NCBI GenBank assembly: GCA_022495995.1
Contig: JAFEMH010004894.1
Coordinates: 123,306-187,305 of the forward strand
Source of the DNA: Adenophora triphylla var. japonica
Lineage: Eukaryota > Streptophyta > Magnoliopsida > Asterales > Campanulaceae
Length of the DNA: 64,000 nucleotides
Direction: 5' to 3'
The notes under the pieces are model-generated. The model was given only the letters and a program-made list of their open reading frames with translations. It did no database searches and was not told the origin of the DNA. Below, one piece after another: positions 10,934-27,340 of this stretch (position 1 is its first letter; every line of letters starts with the position of its first letter). The translations under genes were made by a program, and so were the position numbers.

Positions 10934-12423
10934 CTAAGCCGCTCGTACCGGCATCTCCCCTCTTCTTCCCTCTTCGAGTCTTCTTCCTCCGAACAGAAAA
11001 ATGTCGGTCTTCCTCCTACCAAGCTCGGGTGTAGGAACAGGATCTATCAAACCAGCCTCCGTCGTGGCCTTAGTAGCCCTAGCGTCATCTCTCATCTCCC
11101 GTAACCGAGCCGGTAGCATAGGAGTCCTCCTCTCCCGCCTCGACATAAGCCTCATAGTCGGTCACGCATCTCCGCTCCGGTCGTGAGGGTTGGCCCTCGC
11201 CTGCCTCGGCTCTCCTCCTCTCCGAAACCTGCCAAGTCCTCCGCACCCACAATGGCCTCACGCCGTCTCAAAATAGCCATCTCGAGTCTCCCCCAAATGC
11301 CTCTCATACCAATCCAAGTACCAAGTGGTCGAAAAACAGGTCTCTGACGTCGAGGATAACCCGAGGAGGAAAGACGTCATACCTCCATACTCGGAAAGAA
11401 ATGGAAACACCGAAGGATCATCCATAGAAGCGTAAGCCACCACCCCGGTGGCTATATCATCAAAGTCCTCCAAAGGAACTCCGCTCCAAGCCGAACCGTC
11501 TCGTAACCAAAGCCGAAATGTAAAAGCCGGACCGAGAAAGCCCCTAAGCATAACCACAGAGATCCATCCTGAAGTACTCTCCGAGTCTCCACCCGCCAAC
11601 GAGGCACCGACCATCGATATCTTCAGCCCGGCGACCAGCCATCCATCGCTCCCACGAGCCCCGATCATCAAAATCCACCAAAACCCTCTCCCGGCAAATG
11701 TCCAAGGCTTGATCATATCGAAGTTTCCCGAAGAACCCCCAAGTGCTCCATCGCCCACAAAGTCACGAGAAACGGGCCGCCCCGCGCATATACCGCCTCC
11801 CGATAGCCACTGTCGAGAGCATGAAAAGTCTCTCCCAAGATCAAAGGTACAACATCTCTCGCCCAAGCGACAAGTGAACAACTACATCTAACAGGCCCGA
11901 TGACAAATTCCAAAGGAATAAACCATGAACAAGGTGCCAAACATGCAAAGTGCAAAAGCATCCCAATAGGCATCATCCACCAAGCCTAAGCCCCTAAATC
12001 TATCAGAAGACCGTAAATGTCAAAATGATCGGGACTACGGATCATACCTTGTGCTTCCTCCTGAGAAAGATGAAGAAGGTTGCACAACTTGTCAACGAAA
12101 GAGGCTCCTCCGGGCAAAGGAATTGCAATCTCTTCCACCTCGGGACCGCCAAGCAAAGCCCAGAATTCTTCAACAGTCGGGACCACTTCATTGTAAGAAA
12201 GGCAAAAGACATGCCTTCTAGTATCCCAAGATGAAGAAGAAGCTCTCAAAAGATCATAGTCCGGAACCAATTTTTTGAGAGACCACAAACACTTTATCTT
12301 GTACCTTTCTTCAAAGAATGACCTCCTCTCATGCATAATCTCCCTACACCACTCCTTGAACTTCTCAAAGAACAACATTTGCTCTTCCTTAGGCAATTTT
12401 AGAGAATTTTTGGAATTTTCCAT
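10934..12423 (-). pseudogene. E1 antisense gene 1, DUF7745-like
   Basis: Read on the minus strand, opposite to gag-pol. The first frame starts ATG at 12423 (MENSKNSLKLPKEEQMLFFE) and runs 145 codons to 11986. It has an aromatic/basic N-terminal helix region, then FEERYKIKCLWSLKK, and the conserved-looking VFCLSYNEVVPTVEEFWALL. After a frame change it continues at 11976-11713 with ARDVVPLILGETFHALDS and LVTLWAMEHLG. These match my memory of the DUF7745 family, of unknown function, often found in retrotransposon-derived plant proteins. Downstream frames at 11258-11881 and 10934-11155 are probably the same gene, frameshifted. An E1 palindrome (12549-12558) lies 126 bases before the ATG. The assignment is moderate: it rests on a few motifs. 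Confidence 0.5.
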
Positions 12424-12862
12424 GGTTTTTTGCTTCTCTCCCGAAAATTCCAGTGATTTTGAACTGGAGAAGACGAAGTTTCAGGCATTTATGGACCAAA
12501 CCAGATCCAACCACCGAAATAAATTAACCCTGTCAGAATTCAAGCCCATCCGCGCGGACAGGATTGTCACCAGGAAAAAATTTGCAGCAGTTCAAACTGC
12601 TGCACCACGGAGGAATATTTTCATCCCAGCTGCTCGAAACCTGTGCAAAACCTGTCCAAACAGTTCATATACCAAACACTCACACCCTTGCCAAAAAACC
12701 AGGGCTCATGTAACAGTGCATTGCATTCATGATTCATAAAATAAAATAAAATCCTAGATTATTATATTCCAAAAAAAAAGAGTGTGCATAAAAAAAAACT
12801 GTATCTGTCAAATAATAATAATAATAATAGGTACAATCTCAAAAGTCAGTCTCAGAAGATCA
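12424..12862 (-). promoter_or_regulatory. Promoter region of E1 antisense gene 1, with the E1 palindrome at 12549-12558
   Basis: TCCGCGCGGA (12549-12558) is identical to the LTR palindrome. On the minus strand it is followed after 21 bases by an AT-rich stretch (12527-12518) and after 55 bases by CATAAATG (12493-12486), either of which could serve as a weak TATA element before the ATG at 12423. Bases about 12730-12840 are A-rich with an (AAT)n run, separating this promoter from the 3' end of the PMD gene. Confidence 0.45.
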
Positions 12863-15847
12863 TCAGTCAGAGTCCTCGGTGGCTGGCGCTTTCCCCCGAT
12901 CCATCTTGCGGCTCGGGCCCGCCTCCTCAGTAGCCACGAATATCTCGGGCTCAGAATCATCCTCGTCTCCGGAGGAAGGCTCGTCGGGACCAACCGGCAC
13001 ACCCTGGTACGGCAAGCCAAGATCCGCAAAGAAGTCGTATCCGAACGAAAACGCGTTGGATTCCCGGACGTGCGAAGAAGACCCATCGTGATGCCAGACA
13101 TGTCCCTGTCCATACGGATCTCCGAGAATGACGTGGTCCGAGAGCAACACCACACTGGGATCTATGAGAGGAGAAAGAGGAGTCTCGGAAGAAGGCTCAG
13201 AAGGAATAGGGGAAGTCTCCCTCTCGACAGGCGCCTGCTGTGCTCGTCTCCTCCTGCCCTGAGAAGACCCACAAATAACCATATTCTTGATGAACCTCTT
13301 GGCCCCGATCACCTGATTCGTCAGCTTCTCCACCACCTTGGCCGGGAACTGCACGGAAACAAAAGCGTCAGAGATAATTAAGGCGAAAAATGACAGGAAA
13401 GAAAAGAAAAGACAGAAGCAAAAAAAAGGGAGAAGGAGAAGCCATACCTTCATATCCGGATGAGGCCGGAAAGCTCGTGGAACCCGATCAGGGACAGGAA
13501 TCTGTACTCTCAGCCTGACCCCGTCCTGAACATACGAAAAGCTCGATCGAGGTTACCGCACAACCCCCAATCCCTCTCTCTCAAGAACCTGAGGCGTCTT
13601 CAGCCTCCACAAGACAAATCGCGAGTAATCCTCGATCGCCACAAACCTCGAGTGGTGCTGGCCACCTCGATACTCCTCCCAGGTCTCCGAGTTCTCACTC
13701 GGATGCATCATGTCAGCTGGAGGTTCCACCGGAGCCATCGCAGGTGCACCCACGCCATGTTGGCGCGTCACTCTCTCCCCCAGATAATACACATCGCAGG
13801 TCAACCCTCTCAAGATCCTCCGCTCCACGGTCCATCTCTAAGACCCTTCACCTCCTCCACATCAAAGCGATCCTGTGGGTAGAATATGATCCCCTCATCC
13901 GTCTCTCGGCCCTCGTCAAAGGCAAAGTAATCCGAGTACTTGAGGGTCGTGCGCCCCCTAGAACCTTTCTTCTCCCGGGCATACTTGGACCAAGAAAGCA
14001 TGGCCGGATACGCCCCGATGTACTCCGTCGGCTGCCGCCACATCGTGACGTGAAAGAACTCTAGAGCCCATACCTGCGAAAGGAAAAGGTCAAATCAATT
14101 AAGTGCGAAAAAGAATACGTGCTTAAAGAAAAGAGGGAAAGCAAAAAAGAAAGCTTGTACCTCCAGAGGGAACTCGAAGCACGTCAAAGAGCTGACAGCC
14201 TTCCGGCTATATCGATCCAGAGCAAAATACAGCTCTGCCAGCCCTGCCTCTCCCCAAGATATCTCTCCGGCCATCCCCACGTCCTCCAAGGACCTCAGCA
14301 AAGCAAAAACAACCGTCCCCTCGGCATGTCCAAAAAGCGTGCTCGAAAAAGCAAACCATAAAAAAGCCCTAGCACCGCTTCGCCGCCTATCCTCTCATCC
14401 CCAGCCTCGTAGCTCCCAATACTCTCCACGATCTTCCCGTGGACCACCGCGTACTCCATCCCCATCCCCTTTTTGGGAATAGGGGAAAATCCTAGAAGGG
14501 CCTGCAAATCCATATCACTGTAGCCGTCTCTCCACTCAATGCTCCGTCCTTTAAAGGACAGGCCCGTAATCGCAGCGTAGTCAGAAGGTGTGACCGTTGC
14601 CTCACCCCAGAAAAAGTGGAATGTGTGGGTCACATCCCACCAATGATGTGCCAAAGCAAAGATCAGTCCCTTACTCTTGGGGAACTTGACCAAACCCCTC
14701 AAGCACTCGATGAACTCGTACAATCCAGTCTCAATGACGATCTATCTAGGAATCATCATCGCCCCTCTGCCCAAAACCGGAAGCCGGTCCCACAAATAAA
14801 TCACAGACTCCACCGATCCCCGAGTCTTCATCTTGTTCAGCTGCTCCGTCACGAAATTGTTTCCGCCCTGCAATAAAAAAAAAAGAGAGAAACAAAAATG
14901 TCAAAAAAAAGAGATTTTCATTTTGCATTCAAAAAAAAAAAGCATACACATGCATCATAGACATAAAGTTTTGCAGAAAATCGGGCAGCATAACAGCATA
15001 CAATGAACCTAGGCCCACTTTTCTCGCACAAAAGAGTTTTTCAAATACCATTCATTCATTCATACAGAAAGCATGTCAATAATATCATGTCAACGGAAGT
15101 AAAAACTCCGTCCCATTTTTCATAAAATAGCACAAATAAACAGTTCTTCCACAAGTCATTCATTCAATCAACGGAATCAAAAATCCGTCCCACTTTTCAA
15201 AAAGAAAAATCCTATGCATTCATATAATTCATCATTCCATTGCAAAAATAAAAAAAAAATCCTACAAGAGGCATACATGCATACATTCATGTCCGTCCCG
15301 AATTCGGGCGAATTCCTTATCATTTCATATTTCAAAAAAAAAACAAACAAAAAATGGCAAAATGCCCATTCTTTTCAAACACAATGCATACATGCAAATC
15401 TCAATTTCAAATGTCAAGAACATTATTCAAATCACAATTTTCGAATTTTCAATTTTCAAAAAAAGAAAATGGCGAAAATGCCAATTCTTTTTCCAAACAA
15501 AATGCATATTTGGGTTACCCATCTATTCATTACAATCATCAAAATCAAGGTTCAAAGCCAAGAACATAATTTTCGAATTTTTCATTGCAATTTTCGAAAT
15601 TTAAAAAAAAAAAAAATCAATCACAAAATCAATTTTAAGCATGAAATCAACAAAGGAAGTGAAAAGATTCGAAGTATACCGTTCGGAGACTCGGATCAGT
15701 GGCCCAATGTTGCCACGCATCGGGGTAGGGCTCCTCCGCAATCGATTGCGAAAGAGTGTAATGCCTCCTCATTCGAACAAGCTCCAATTGCCTCTCCGCC
15801 ACCGGACCACGTCCTTGGCTTTGAATGGCTACTCCCGCGTGTTCCAT
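12863..15847 (-). pseudogene. E1 antisense gene 2, plant mobile domain (PMD) protein, spliced
   Basis: Minus-strand gene with at least five exons at plausible GT...AG sites: exon 1 15847-15680, exon 2 14867-14161, exon 3 from 14073, an exon ending 13448, and exon 5 13348-12863. Exon 2 carries the PMD signature: YEFIECLRGL, HHWWDVTHTFHFFWGEATVT, SDYAAITGLSFKG, later GEAGLAELYFALDRYSRKA. PMD proteins (MAIN/MAIL family) act in silencing and genome stability in plants; copies occur inside transposons. Exon 5 ends in an acidic, P/S-rich tail. Breaks: a stop (TAG) near 14745, a frameshift near 14330-14350 and another near 13830. The long first intron (15679-14868) is A/T-rich with repeated ATGCAT-type segments. 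It is homologous exon by exon to the gene at 60891-63472 in E2, with matching splice positions. Confidence 0.72.
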
Positions 15848-15990
15848 TGCTTGAAAATCGAAGAAAAACGGAAGAATTTCGGAGCTCTATGGCCAAAAAT
15901 GGCTTCCTTCCTCGGTTTTGTCTCTCTCTCTCTCTCGTAAATGCAAAAAATTGGAAATGGTGAGGAAGAAAGGAGAAGGGCGGCGGCCCT

Positions 15991-16031
15991 TCATTTAAAA
16001 CCAATCTGACTTCCAATCTGCTCCGCGCGGA
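15991..16031 (-). promoter_or_regulatory. Promoter of E1 antisense PMD gene: palindrome plus TATA-like box
   Basis: The E1 palindrome TCCGCGCGGA (16022-16031) is followed, reading the minus strand, after 21 bases by TTTTAAATGA (16000-15991). This is nearly the spacing seen in the LTR (23 bases). The first ATG of the gene is at 15847. The function is inferred from position. Confidence 0.5.
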
Positions 16032-16134
16032 CAGAATTGAAGGGTCAAAAAGACCCTTTTGCCCTTTAAAATTTCAGGACTCTGCAGTCTAGTCCAGAGT
16101 TAACCAAATTTAACCCCCTTTTCAAAAGAACTTC

Positions 16135-16897
16135 ACGGCAGTCAAACGTAAGTCCGATTTCCCCGAGAAAGATAACGGAATCCCGTCTCTTTCATCAAAA
16201 TCATCAACGGCAGTCAAACGTAAGTCCGATTTCCCCGAGAAAGATAACGGAATCCCGTCTCTTTCATCAAAATCATCAACGGCAGTCAAACGTAAGTCCG
16301 ATTTCTTCGAGAAAGATAACGGAATCCCGTTTCTTTCATCAAAATCAGCAACGGCAGTCAAACGTAAGTCCGATCTCCCCGAGAAAGATAACGGAATCCC
16401 GTTTCTTTCATCAAAATCATCAACGGCAGTCAAATGTAAGTCCGATCTCCCCGAGAAAGATAACGGAATCCCGTTTCGTTCATCAAAATCATCAACGGCA
16501 GTCAAACGTAAGTCCGATTTCTCCGAAAAAGATAACGGAATCCCGTTTCTTTCATCAATTTCATCAACGGCAGTAAAACGTAAGTCCGATTTCCTCGAGA
16601 AAGATAACGGAATCCCGTTTCTTTCATCAAAATCATCAAACGGCAGTAAAACGTAAGTCCGATTTCCTCGAGAAAGATAACGGAATCCCGTTTCTTTCAT
16701 CAAAATCATCAAACGGCAGTCAAATGTAAGACCAATTTCTCCGAGAAAGATAACGGAATTCCGTTTCTTTCATCAAAATCATCAACGGCCGTAAAACGTA
16801 AGCCCGTCTTCCCCAGCAAAAGCTAACAAAATCCCCAGCGAAGTTAACGAAATCCCGTTTATTTCCTCATTACCATCCACGGCCGTAAAACGTAAGC
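16135..16897. repeat. E1 72-bp tandem repeat array
   Basis: About ten units of 72 bases (two spacings of 73) start with ACGGCAGTCAAACGTAAG at 16135, 16207, 16279, 16351, 16423, 16495, 16567, 16640, 16713 and 16785, followed by degenerate partial units to about 16897. Because 72 is a multiple of three, a 196-codon open frame of 24-residue repeats exists on the minus strand. I regard this as a by-product. Tandem arrays next to the 3' LTR are known in Retand-type elements. Confidence 0.9.
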
Positions 16898-17094
16898 CTG
16901 ATTTTTCTCCAACGAAAGCCAACGAAATCCCGAGCAGCTTTCGAACTACGACTGGCTTGATTCCCACTAGGGATACGTAGGTAGCCTATCATTAGGTCCA
17001 GCCACTCGACCAGCACGGTCACCCTCTCCTTCGGCAGCAGACGAAGTCCACCGAAGGACCATCCATCCCAAACCATTAAGGGAAAACATTTCAA
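16898..17094 (+). other. E1 copy 2 of the hairpin/ACGTAGG motif and spacer
   Basis: Motif at 16943-16998: GAACTACG, then TTCCC-ACTA-GGGAT, then ACGTAGG. The rest has no feature I can name. Confidence 0.45.
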
Positions 17095-17390
17095 ATCAAG
17101 GTCCGAGGCACCTAAAAAGCCATCATCATCAAGGTCTGAGGCACCTAAAATGCCATCTTCAAGGTCTGAGGCACCTAAAACGCCATCTTCAAGGTTTGAG
17201 GCACCTAAAACGCCATCATCAAGGTCCGAGGAACCTAAAACGCCATCATCTTCAAGGTTCGAGGCACCTAAAACGTCATCGTCAAGGTTCGAGGCACCTA
17301 AAACGCCATCATCTTCAAGGTTCGAGGCACCTAAAATGCCATCATCAAGGTCCGAGGCACCTAAAACGCCATCATTACTAGGTTGACGCC
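17095..17390. repeat. E1 30-33-bp tandem repeat array
   Basis: About nine copies of a unit resembling CATCAAGGTCCGAGGCACC followed by TAAAACGC, with 30- and 33-base variants that differ by an extra CAT/TTC triplet. Open frames on both strands through this array come from the triplet-multiple unit length. I do not call a protein. Confidence 0.85.
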
Positions 17391-17394
17391 TCAA

Positions 17395-18157
17395 AATAGT
17401 CATTCCAGGGTCAAAGACCCGAACTACGACTGGCTTGATTCCTCTTAAGGATATGTAGGTAGCCTATCATTAGGTTCAGCCACCTGACCAAAATGGTCAT
17501 TCCTATCCCCAGCAGAGCGGGTCCCCAGCAGAGCGGATATACGACTCTAGCCATCAGACTGAAAATGGTCATTCCTATCCCCAGCAGAGCGGATATACAA
17601 TTTCAGCCATCAGTCCAAAATGGTCATCTCTTATTCCCAGCAGAGTTTCTCTCAGCAATCGACTGCAGAACTCGCTCACCAGGTTGACATCCTAAAATAG
17701 TCACTTCAGGGTCAAAGACCCGAACTACGACTGGCTTGATTCCTCTTAAGGAAACGTAGGTAGACTATCATTAGGTTCAGCCACCTGACCAAAATGGTCA
17801 TTCCTATCCCCAGCAGAGCGGATATACGACTCTAGCCATCAGACCGAAAATGGTCATTCCTATCCCCAGCAGAGCGGATATACAATTTCAGCTATCAGAC
17901 CAAAATGGTCATCTCTTATTCCCAGCAGAGTTTCTCTCAGCAATCGACTACAGAACTCGCTCACCAGGTTGACATCCTAAAATGGTCACTTCAGGGTCAA
18001 AGACCCGAACTACGGCCGGCTTGATTCCCATTCGGGATACGTAGGTAGCCTATCATTAGGTTCAGCCACTCGATCACTTGATCATCCTATCAAATATGGA
18101 GCCTTACTCTTATCGACGACCCCGCTTCCTTCGAAAGCGCCGTCGCCGAGGGGCTAC
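17395..18157 (+). repeat. E1 duplicated ~300-bp block, hairpin motifs and 3' untranslated end
   Basis: Two to three similar blocks of about 300 bases (from about 17400, 17700 and 18000) each contain GGGTCAAAGACCCGAACTAC and the hairpin/ACGTAGG motif (17421, 17722, 18007), then repeats of CCCAGCAGAGCGGATATAC. The last bases before the 3' LTR (GCCGAGGGGCTAC, ending 18157) take the place of the polypurine tract. The corresponding end of E2 is similar (GTCGAGGGCTTC before its LTR). Confidence 0.75.
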
Positions 18158-19983
18158 TGTAAGTGCTCCAATTTGAGTTGTTAGCATTTTCGTTGGAAAA
18201 TTAACGAAAGTTTTAATATTTCTAACATTTCTAACAATTCCTAACGTTCCTAACAAAGTGAGGGTAGATTAGGGATTGCCATTTTAAGATAAACCATGGA
18301 AAAGAATCAAAAAAGCAAAAGAAATGGTCAAAAACCCGAAATAGAAGTGGCTGGAACATTTTCTGGTTGCTTAATTTGAATTTTATTCTTCCTGTCCAAA
18401 GCCTGGAGCAGCATTTAATGAACAGTGCACGCCTACATTAGGATCCGCGCGGACATATATGTAATTTCAGAGTGCCTATAAATTGAGGCCTTCAGTCACA
18501 GAAATAAGGAGGAACAACACATTTTACAACTGCACCTTGGCGAAAAATAGGGAGAAAACAGTGGGAATTCAATTGAATTGCCACCATTTTCTCTTGAATC
18601 TTTCCCAAATCCCACTCACTCAAAACATTTTCAAATCACTCTCATACATACACTAACCCAAGCTCAAATCACCCCTTAGGAGGAGGATTAGAGAGAAAAC
18701 ATAGAGGACTTCATTGTTATCTACTTGTTTTCTCTTTGACCAACTCTAATCACAAGCCCTAAACACATTCAAACCCTAAACACATTCAAACCCTAAACAC
18801 ATTCAAGCCTTGAATCTATTCAAACACAAAATACAAAGAATATAGGTATAACCTCCTTCTCTTTACCCTAAAATTCTCTCATCCATGCATGCATTTTCAA
18901 ACTCCAAAATGTAGTTTGTTCATCTTCTTGCCCTAGATCCAAGAGGATCACCATGGAAGTTCATCTCCATGGATGATCCTCTACAAGGATCAACATTACT
19001 TTCAAAGTACTTTTACTTACTTGCAAACATGTTTTCAAAACCCTAAAAATCATTTTCATACATCAAATCTTGATTTCAAAGGATAAAATTCCCCTTCCCA
19101 AGCAAATGAAATGCTTAAGTCCTAATGTACCCTAAGGATGGCTTGATATAGTAGATCACCACTAAAATGTATAGTGACTACTAATCAAAGCCTAAGGAAA
19201 TGGGGACAATCATGGATGCCAAACCCCTTTTAAAATCATGTTTTTCTTCATGAGGAAGTTGCTGTCTAGTAGCCTTTCTCTAAGACCTCTGTCCATGGTC
19301 TAATTTTTTGGACATACAGAAACTTGGAATTTGGTGTTGACTAAAAAACACTTTTTGTAGCCAACATCCATAGCTTTCCAGAAATATTTTTCAAATTTTC
19401 TTTTAAAAGTCAGTTCCTCAGTCTCTGGAAATCCAGATTTCATATCTGGGATTCCCAGAAGGTTTTGGTCCACCAAATAACCTCCAAATGGGAAAGTTAT
19501 TTTACAGAAACCTTATTTAAGGTGTTTTGAACAACTTTCATTCTCGTACTTTCCCCAGATTCTGAGATTTTTAAGCCCTTAAACCCATTTTAAAATCAAA
19601 TGTCCACTGCCTTTTTCATTCTGGCAGAAATGTTTTTCAACTTCAAAAAATCTTTTGAGTTCCAAAACTCAACCCAAAAATCACACCAAAAATCAGGGGA
19701 TTTGTTCAAAGTCTAATAAAAAGTTCCCAATTTTTAATTCTCAGTTTGAACTTATTTCGGCCAAAACACACACACACACACACACACACACAAATGGTTT
19801 TTAATGCTTGGAAGACTCGTTTTACGAGGCATTTCGGGTGAACACTAACGTTCTTCCCGGCGTGTAACGTGACCTCCGAACCCAAATCTCTAATCTCGGG
19901 CATTTTTCAAAGTTTTGGCCCTTAAAACAAAAATGGCGTGGCGACTCCGTGTTTTTTCGATTGATCGGGTACACATCGTTACA
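18158..19983 (+). repeat. E1 3' LTR
   Basis: 1826 bases, the partner of 147-2006. It carries the palindrome at 18444-18453, the TATA box shortly after, the (AC)n run near 19765-19792 and the primer-site-like GTGGCGACTCCG at 19938-19949. It is followed by the target duplication AGTAG. Confidence 0.95.
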
Positions 19984-20376
19984 AGTAGTAGCAACAATAA
20001 CAAACGAAGGAAACTTGACTACACATTTGAATTTGCATCAACATCAAGTGGACATCATTCATACAATATTAAAACAACAGGTAAAATGTAATACTTGATG
20101 TTACGCTGAGATTTAACTTAATGCTTGCATAATCATTTTTTTAATTTCCATCAACTTTGTAGAAGAAGCGAGGCAAGTTTACGCACAACAAAGATGAAAA
20201 GCAAGGAAACTATATCTACAACAAAAGGGCCATAGACAAAATAAATTGAACGCAAACAAATGCAATTTTGGTCCAGGTGTTTCAAAAAAAAATCCCAGCT
20301 CAAGGCATCTTTTAATCTTAATAATTTCTAATTTTCTATTTATCTTAAGGGATAAATAATTGCATCTTTTCTGCAG

Positions 20377-25130
<4,754 letters not shown>

Positions 25131-25855
25131 AGAAGTAGCTCAGGAGACTCCAAAGGAAAATGAAGTTGGTAAATATGTAGATAGCAAAAGAAACATATCT
25201 CATTTCCTGAGAATTGCCTCCTACTTTATTTATTTTCGTTGCGAAATATGTATTGATAAAGTTAAAACTATACATACAAATAGTGCTTTATACAATAAAC
25301 ATTTGACATTCAAATTTATAGAATGTCTTCACCATCGCATGCTGCATAAGGTTCATTGGAAATATCTGTGGAATTTGGATTTACTGGATTTGTGGAAAAA
25401 AAAATGGGAAAAAAAGTCGTAGTAATCCAAAGAGGTTTCAGGAATCAATGGAAGAAATTCCAACAAAAGTCATATATCAAACCCAAAATTAAACCCAAAT
25501 CAAAGCCGAAATCAAACAAAAAATATGAACTTTTTAACCCAGAATCGAAATAAACCTGGGCAAAATCGAACACAAGGCAAAATCAAATCAAAGCCTAGAA
25601 AATACCTGATAATGTTGTTGTGTTGTTGCCGGAATCCATCAATTTCGCATTTGATATTCTATCCGGTCCCAATCTGAGATCTGAATCCTCTCGCCTGAAA
25701 TGTGTCTCACGGGATAAGCACTCTCGCCTGAAATGTGTCGTGGCTTCAACGAAATTCTGGCTGGTCACATGGCTTACTCAAAGGCATGGAAGATTCTCAA
25801 TTCTCAGTCGTCTAAAGCCTTTTTCCATGGTTTAGGAAGAAGGTCCTGTTAGTGG
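25131..25855. other. Helitron 3' region with possible captured sequence
   Basis: Non-coding or unrecognised DNA between the RepHel stop and the SIRE insertion. It has a short direct repeat (CTCTCGCCTGAAATGTGTC near 25688 and 25721) and open frames of 65-71 codons with no known motif. Helitrons often carry captured host fragments here, but I cannot identify one. Confidence 0.35.
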
Positions 25856-25860
25856 GTACC

Positions 25861-27325
25861 TGTTGGTCCCAAAGGTGCAACAAGAGTATGAAAACAGCTA
25901 GAGGGGGGGGGTGAATAGCTGTATAAAAATTTCTACTCTTTTTGAAAATTCAACCTTGGCTTACTTGAGCTGAAAGTGTGGTCAAGTAAAAACCAACTTT
26001 CAAGCTTAGTAAAATGCACAGCGGAAGTTTTCTAAGTGCAAAACTTAGTATTGAAAAATAGTGTGGTCGACCGCAAAAGTGAAAGTGTGGTCGACCGCAA
26101 AGTTGAAAATAAGCTTAGGCAGATTTGTACTATAAACACAATTCAATATGGTGTTGGATAACTATGAAGATCAAACACAAGAAATAATATGAAAGATTAA
26201 GAACTTGAAATGTAAAGTGCAGAAAGTAAATGACACGATATTTGGAGAGGTTCAATCGTTAAAGATTTACGTCCTCTACCAAGATGGTTAGTCTTGGATT
26301 TTCTAAGGGAGATAGTATATTTGATTTGAGTAGCTGTTACAAAGAATACAAAGTGAGAATCAAACAATCTCAAAACTAACTATCTTTTTCTATGAAGCAA
26401 ATCCTAGACAATAACCAGTGTATGTGTGTGTGTGCAAGATTCAAGAGCTCTTTATAATATGAAGAGAGAGCTTAATGAATCTATGGTGTTACAAATGGCT
26501 TGAGAGATTTTCTGGGTTGGATAATCTTGAAGGTTTGTAAGTGTTTAAAGATTCAAAGAAATCTGGAGATGATAAGCTTCAACACTTTGATAATTTCGAC
26601 GTCTCTCTTTTTCTCAAGCTATCTTGTTATCTTCATGCTTGAACACAAGGTCTATTTATAGCCTTGGAATGAAGATAGCCGTTGGAGTTTCGTGTTGAGC
26701 AAGCTTCAAGGACAATGTCTTTGTTGATGTATAATTGGAGCACGTGTCCTTTGTTGTCTCCATGTTGCGAGTTAGTGGCAAGGTGGTATGCTTTGGTATG
26801 TCCTTTGTACGAAGTGACCCAGCTGTCACAAATTTTGAATTTTGGAGCAAATTCTCGCACGGTAAAATTCTCTGAGTTAACTCTGAGTTGTGATCAGAGT
26901 TAATTTCTCAATCTTCAGAAATGATGTGCGGTCTGGCAAGCTATGCGGTCAGGAATGAATTGCGGTTAGCAAGCTCAGACGGTTGGCATGTTAATGCGGT
27001 CGGGACATGTTGATGCGGTTTGGACATGCTCCATGCGGTTTGGACATGCTCCATGCGGTCCAAGATGCGGTCGAAGAGGTGCTTCAAGTCTTCATAATGC
27101 GGTCCAAGGTGCGGTCGACCGCATGGCCAATTTTGAGCCAAAAATTACTTAGAAAGTTTTAACCTAGAATAACCTACTCAAGCCTAAGTAACAAAATGGA
27201 CTTAACTATATTTGAAGTTAGTGAGACTTCATACATTATGTCCTATAGTCCATGTAAAGTAAAAATAGGTGATGGTATCAATCAAATTAAGTAATAGGAG
27301 GGGTTCATAGTAAGCATACCCAACA
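25861..27325 (-). repeat. SIRE 3' LTR
   Basis: 1465 bases, TGTTGGTCCC...CATACCCAACA. TATA box CTATAAATAG on the minus strand (26661-26652). GGTCGACC palindromes at 26065-26072, 26089-26096 and 27113-27120 (the last extended to TGCGGTCGACCGCA). About ten TGCGGTC half-motifs lie between 26930 and 27125, upstream of the TATA box in the sense of transcription. Confidence 0.95.
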
Positions 27326-27340
27326 ATCTCCCCCTATTTG
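27326..27340 (-). other. SIRE polypurine tract
   Basis: On the minus strand AAATAGGGGGAGATT stands directly before the 3' LTR, where second-strand synthesis is primed. Confidence 0.8.

Larger units (their letters stand above)
147..19983 (+). mobile_element. E1: Tat/Ogre-like Ty3-Gypsy LTR retrotransposon, non-autonomous, 19.8 kb
   Basis: Complete element with long direct repeats at 147-2006 and 18158-19983, both starting TGTAAGTGCTCC and ending ATCGTTACA. It is flanked by the 5-bp target duplication AGTAG (142-146 and 19984-19988). Order: LTR, primer-binding site, long leader, gag, protease, the extension just before RT, the C-terminal part of integrase, two genes on the opposite strand, tandem-repeat arrays, LTR. 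Reverse transcriptase, RNase H and the integrase zinc finger are absent. Great length, antisense genes and 3' tandem arrays are features known from the Tat/Ogre/Retand branch of Ty3-Gypsy. The LTRs differ at about 40 positions counted by eye (about 2 percent), so insertion was recent. It sits inside the Helitron. Confidence 0.93.

Noticed and set aside
12863..15847. PMD gene as an ordinary host gene next to transposons
   Set aside because: It lies strictly between integrase and 3' LTR of an element bounded by a target duplication, and a homologous gene sits at the same place in a second element.
16122..16712. 196-codon open frame of 24-residue repeats on the minus strand as a repeat protein
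   Set aside because: It follows from a 72-bp tandem array whose unit is a multiple of three; no start context, no domain, and it lies in the 3' non-coding part of a retrotransposon.
17095..17403. Regular 30-33 bp repeats as a CRISPR-like array
   Set aside because: The units are contiguous tandem repeats without unique spacers, inside a plant LTR element.
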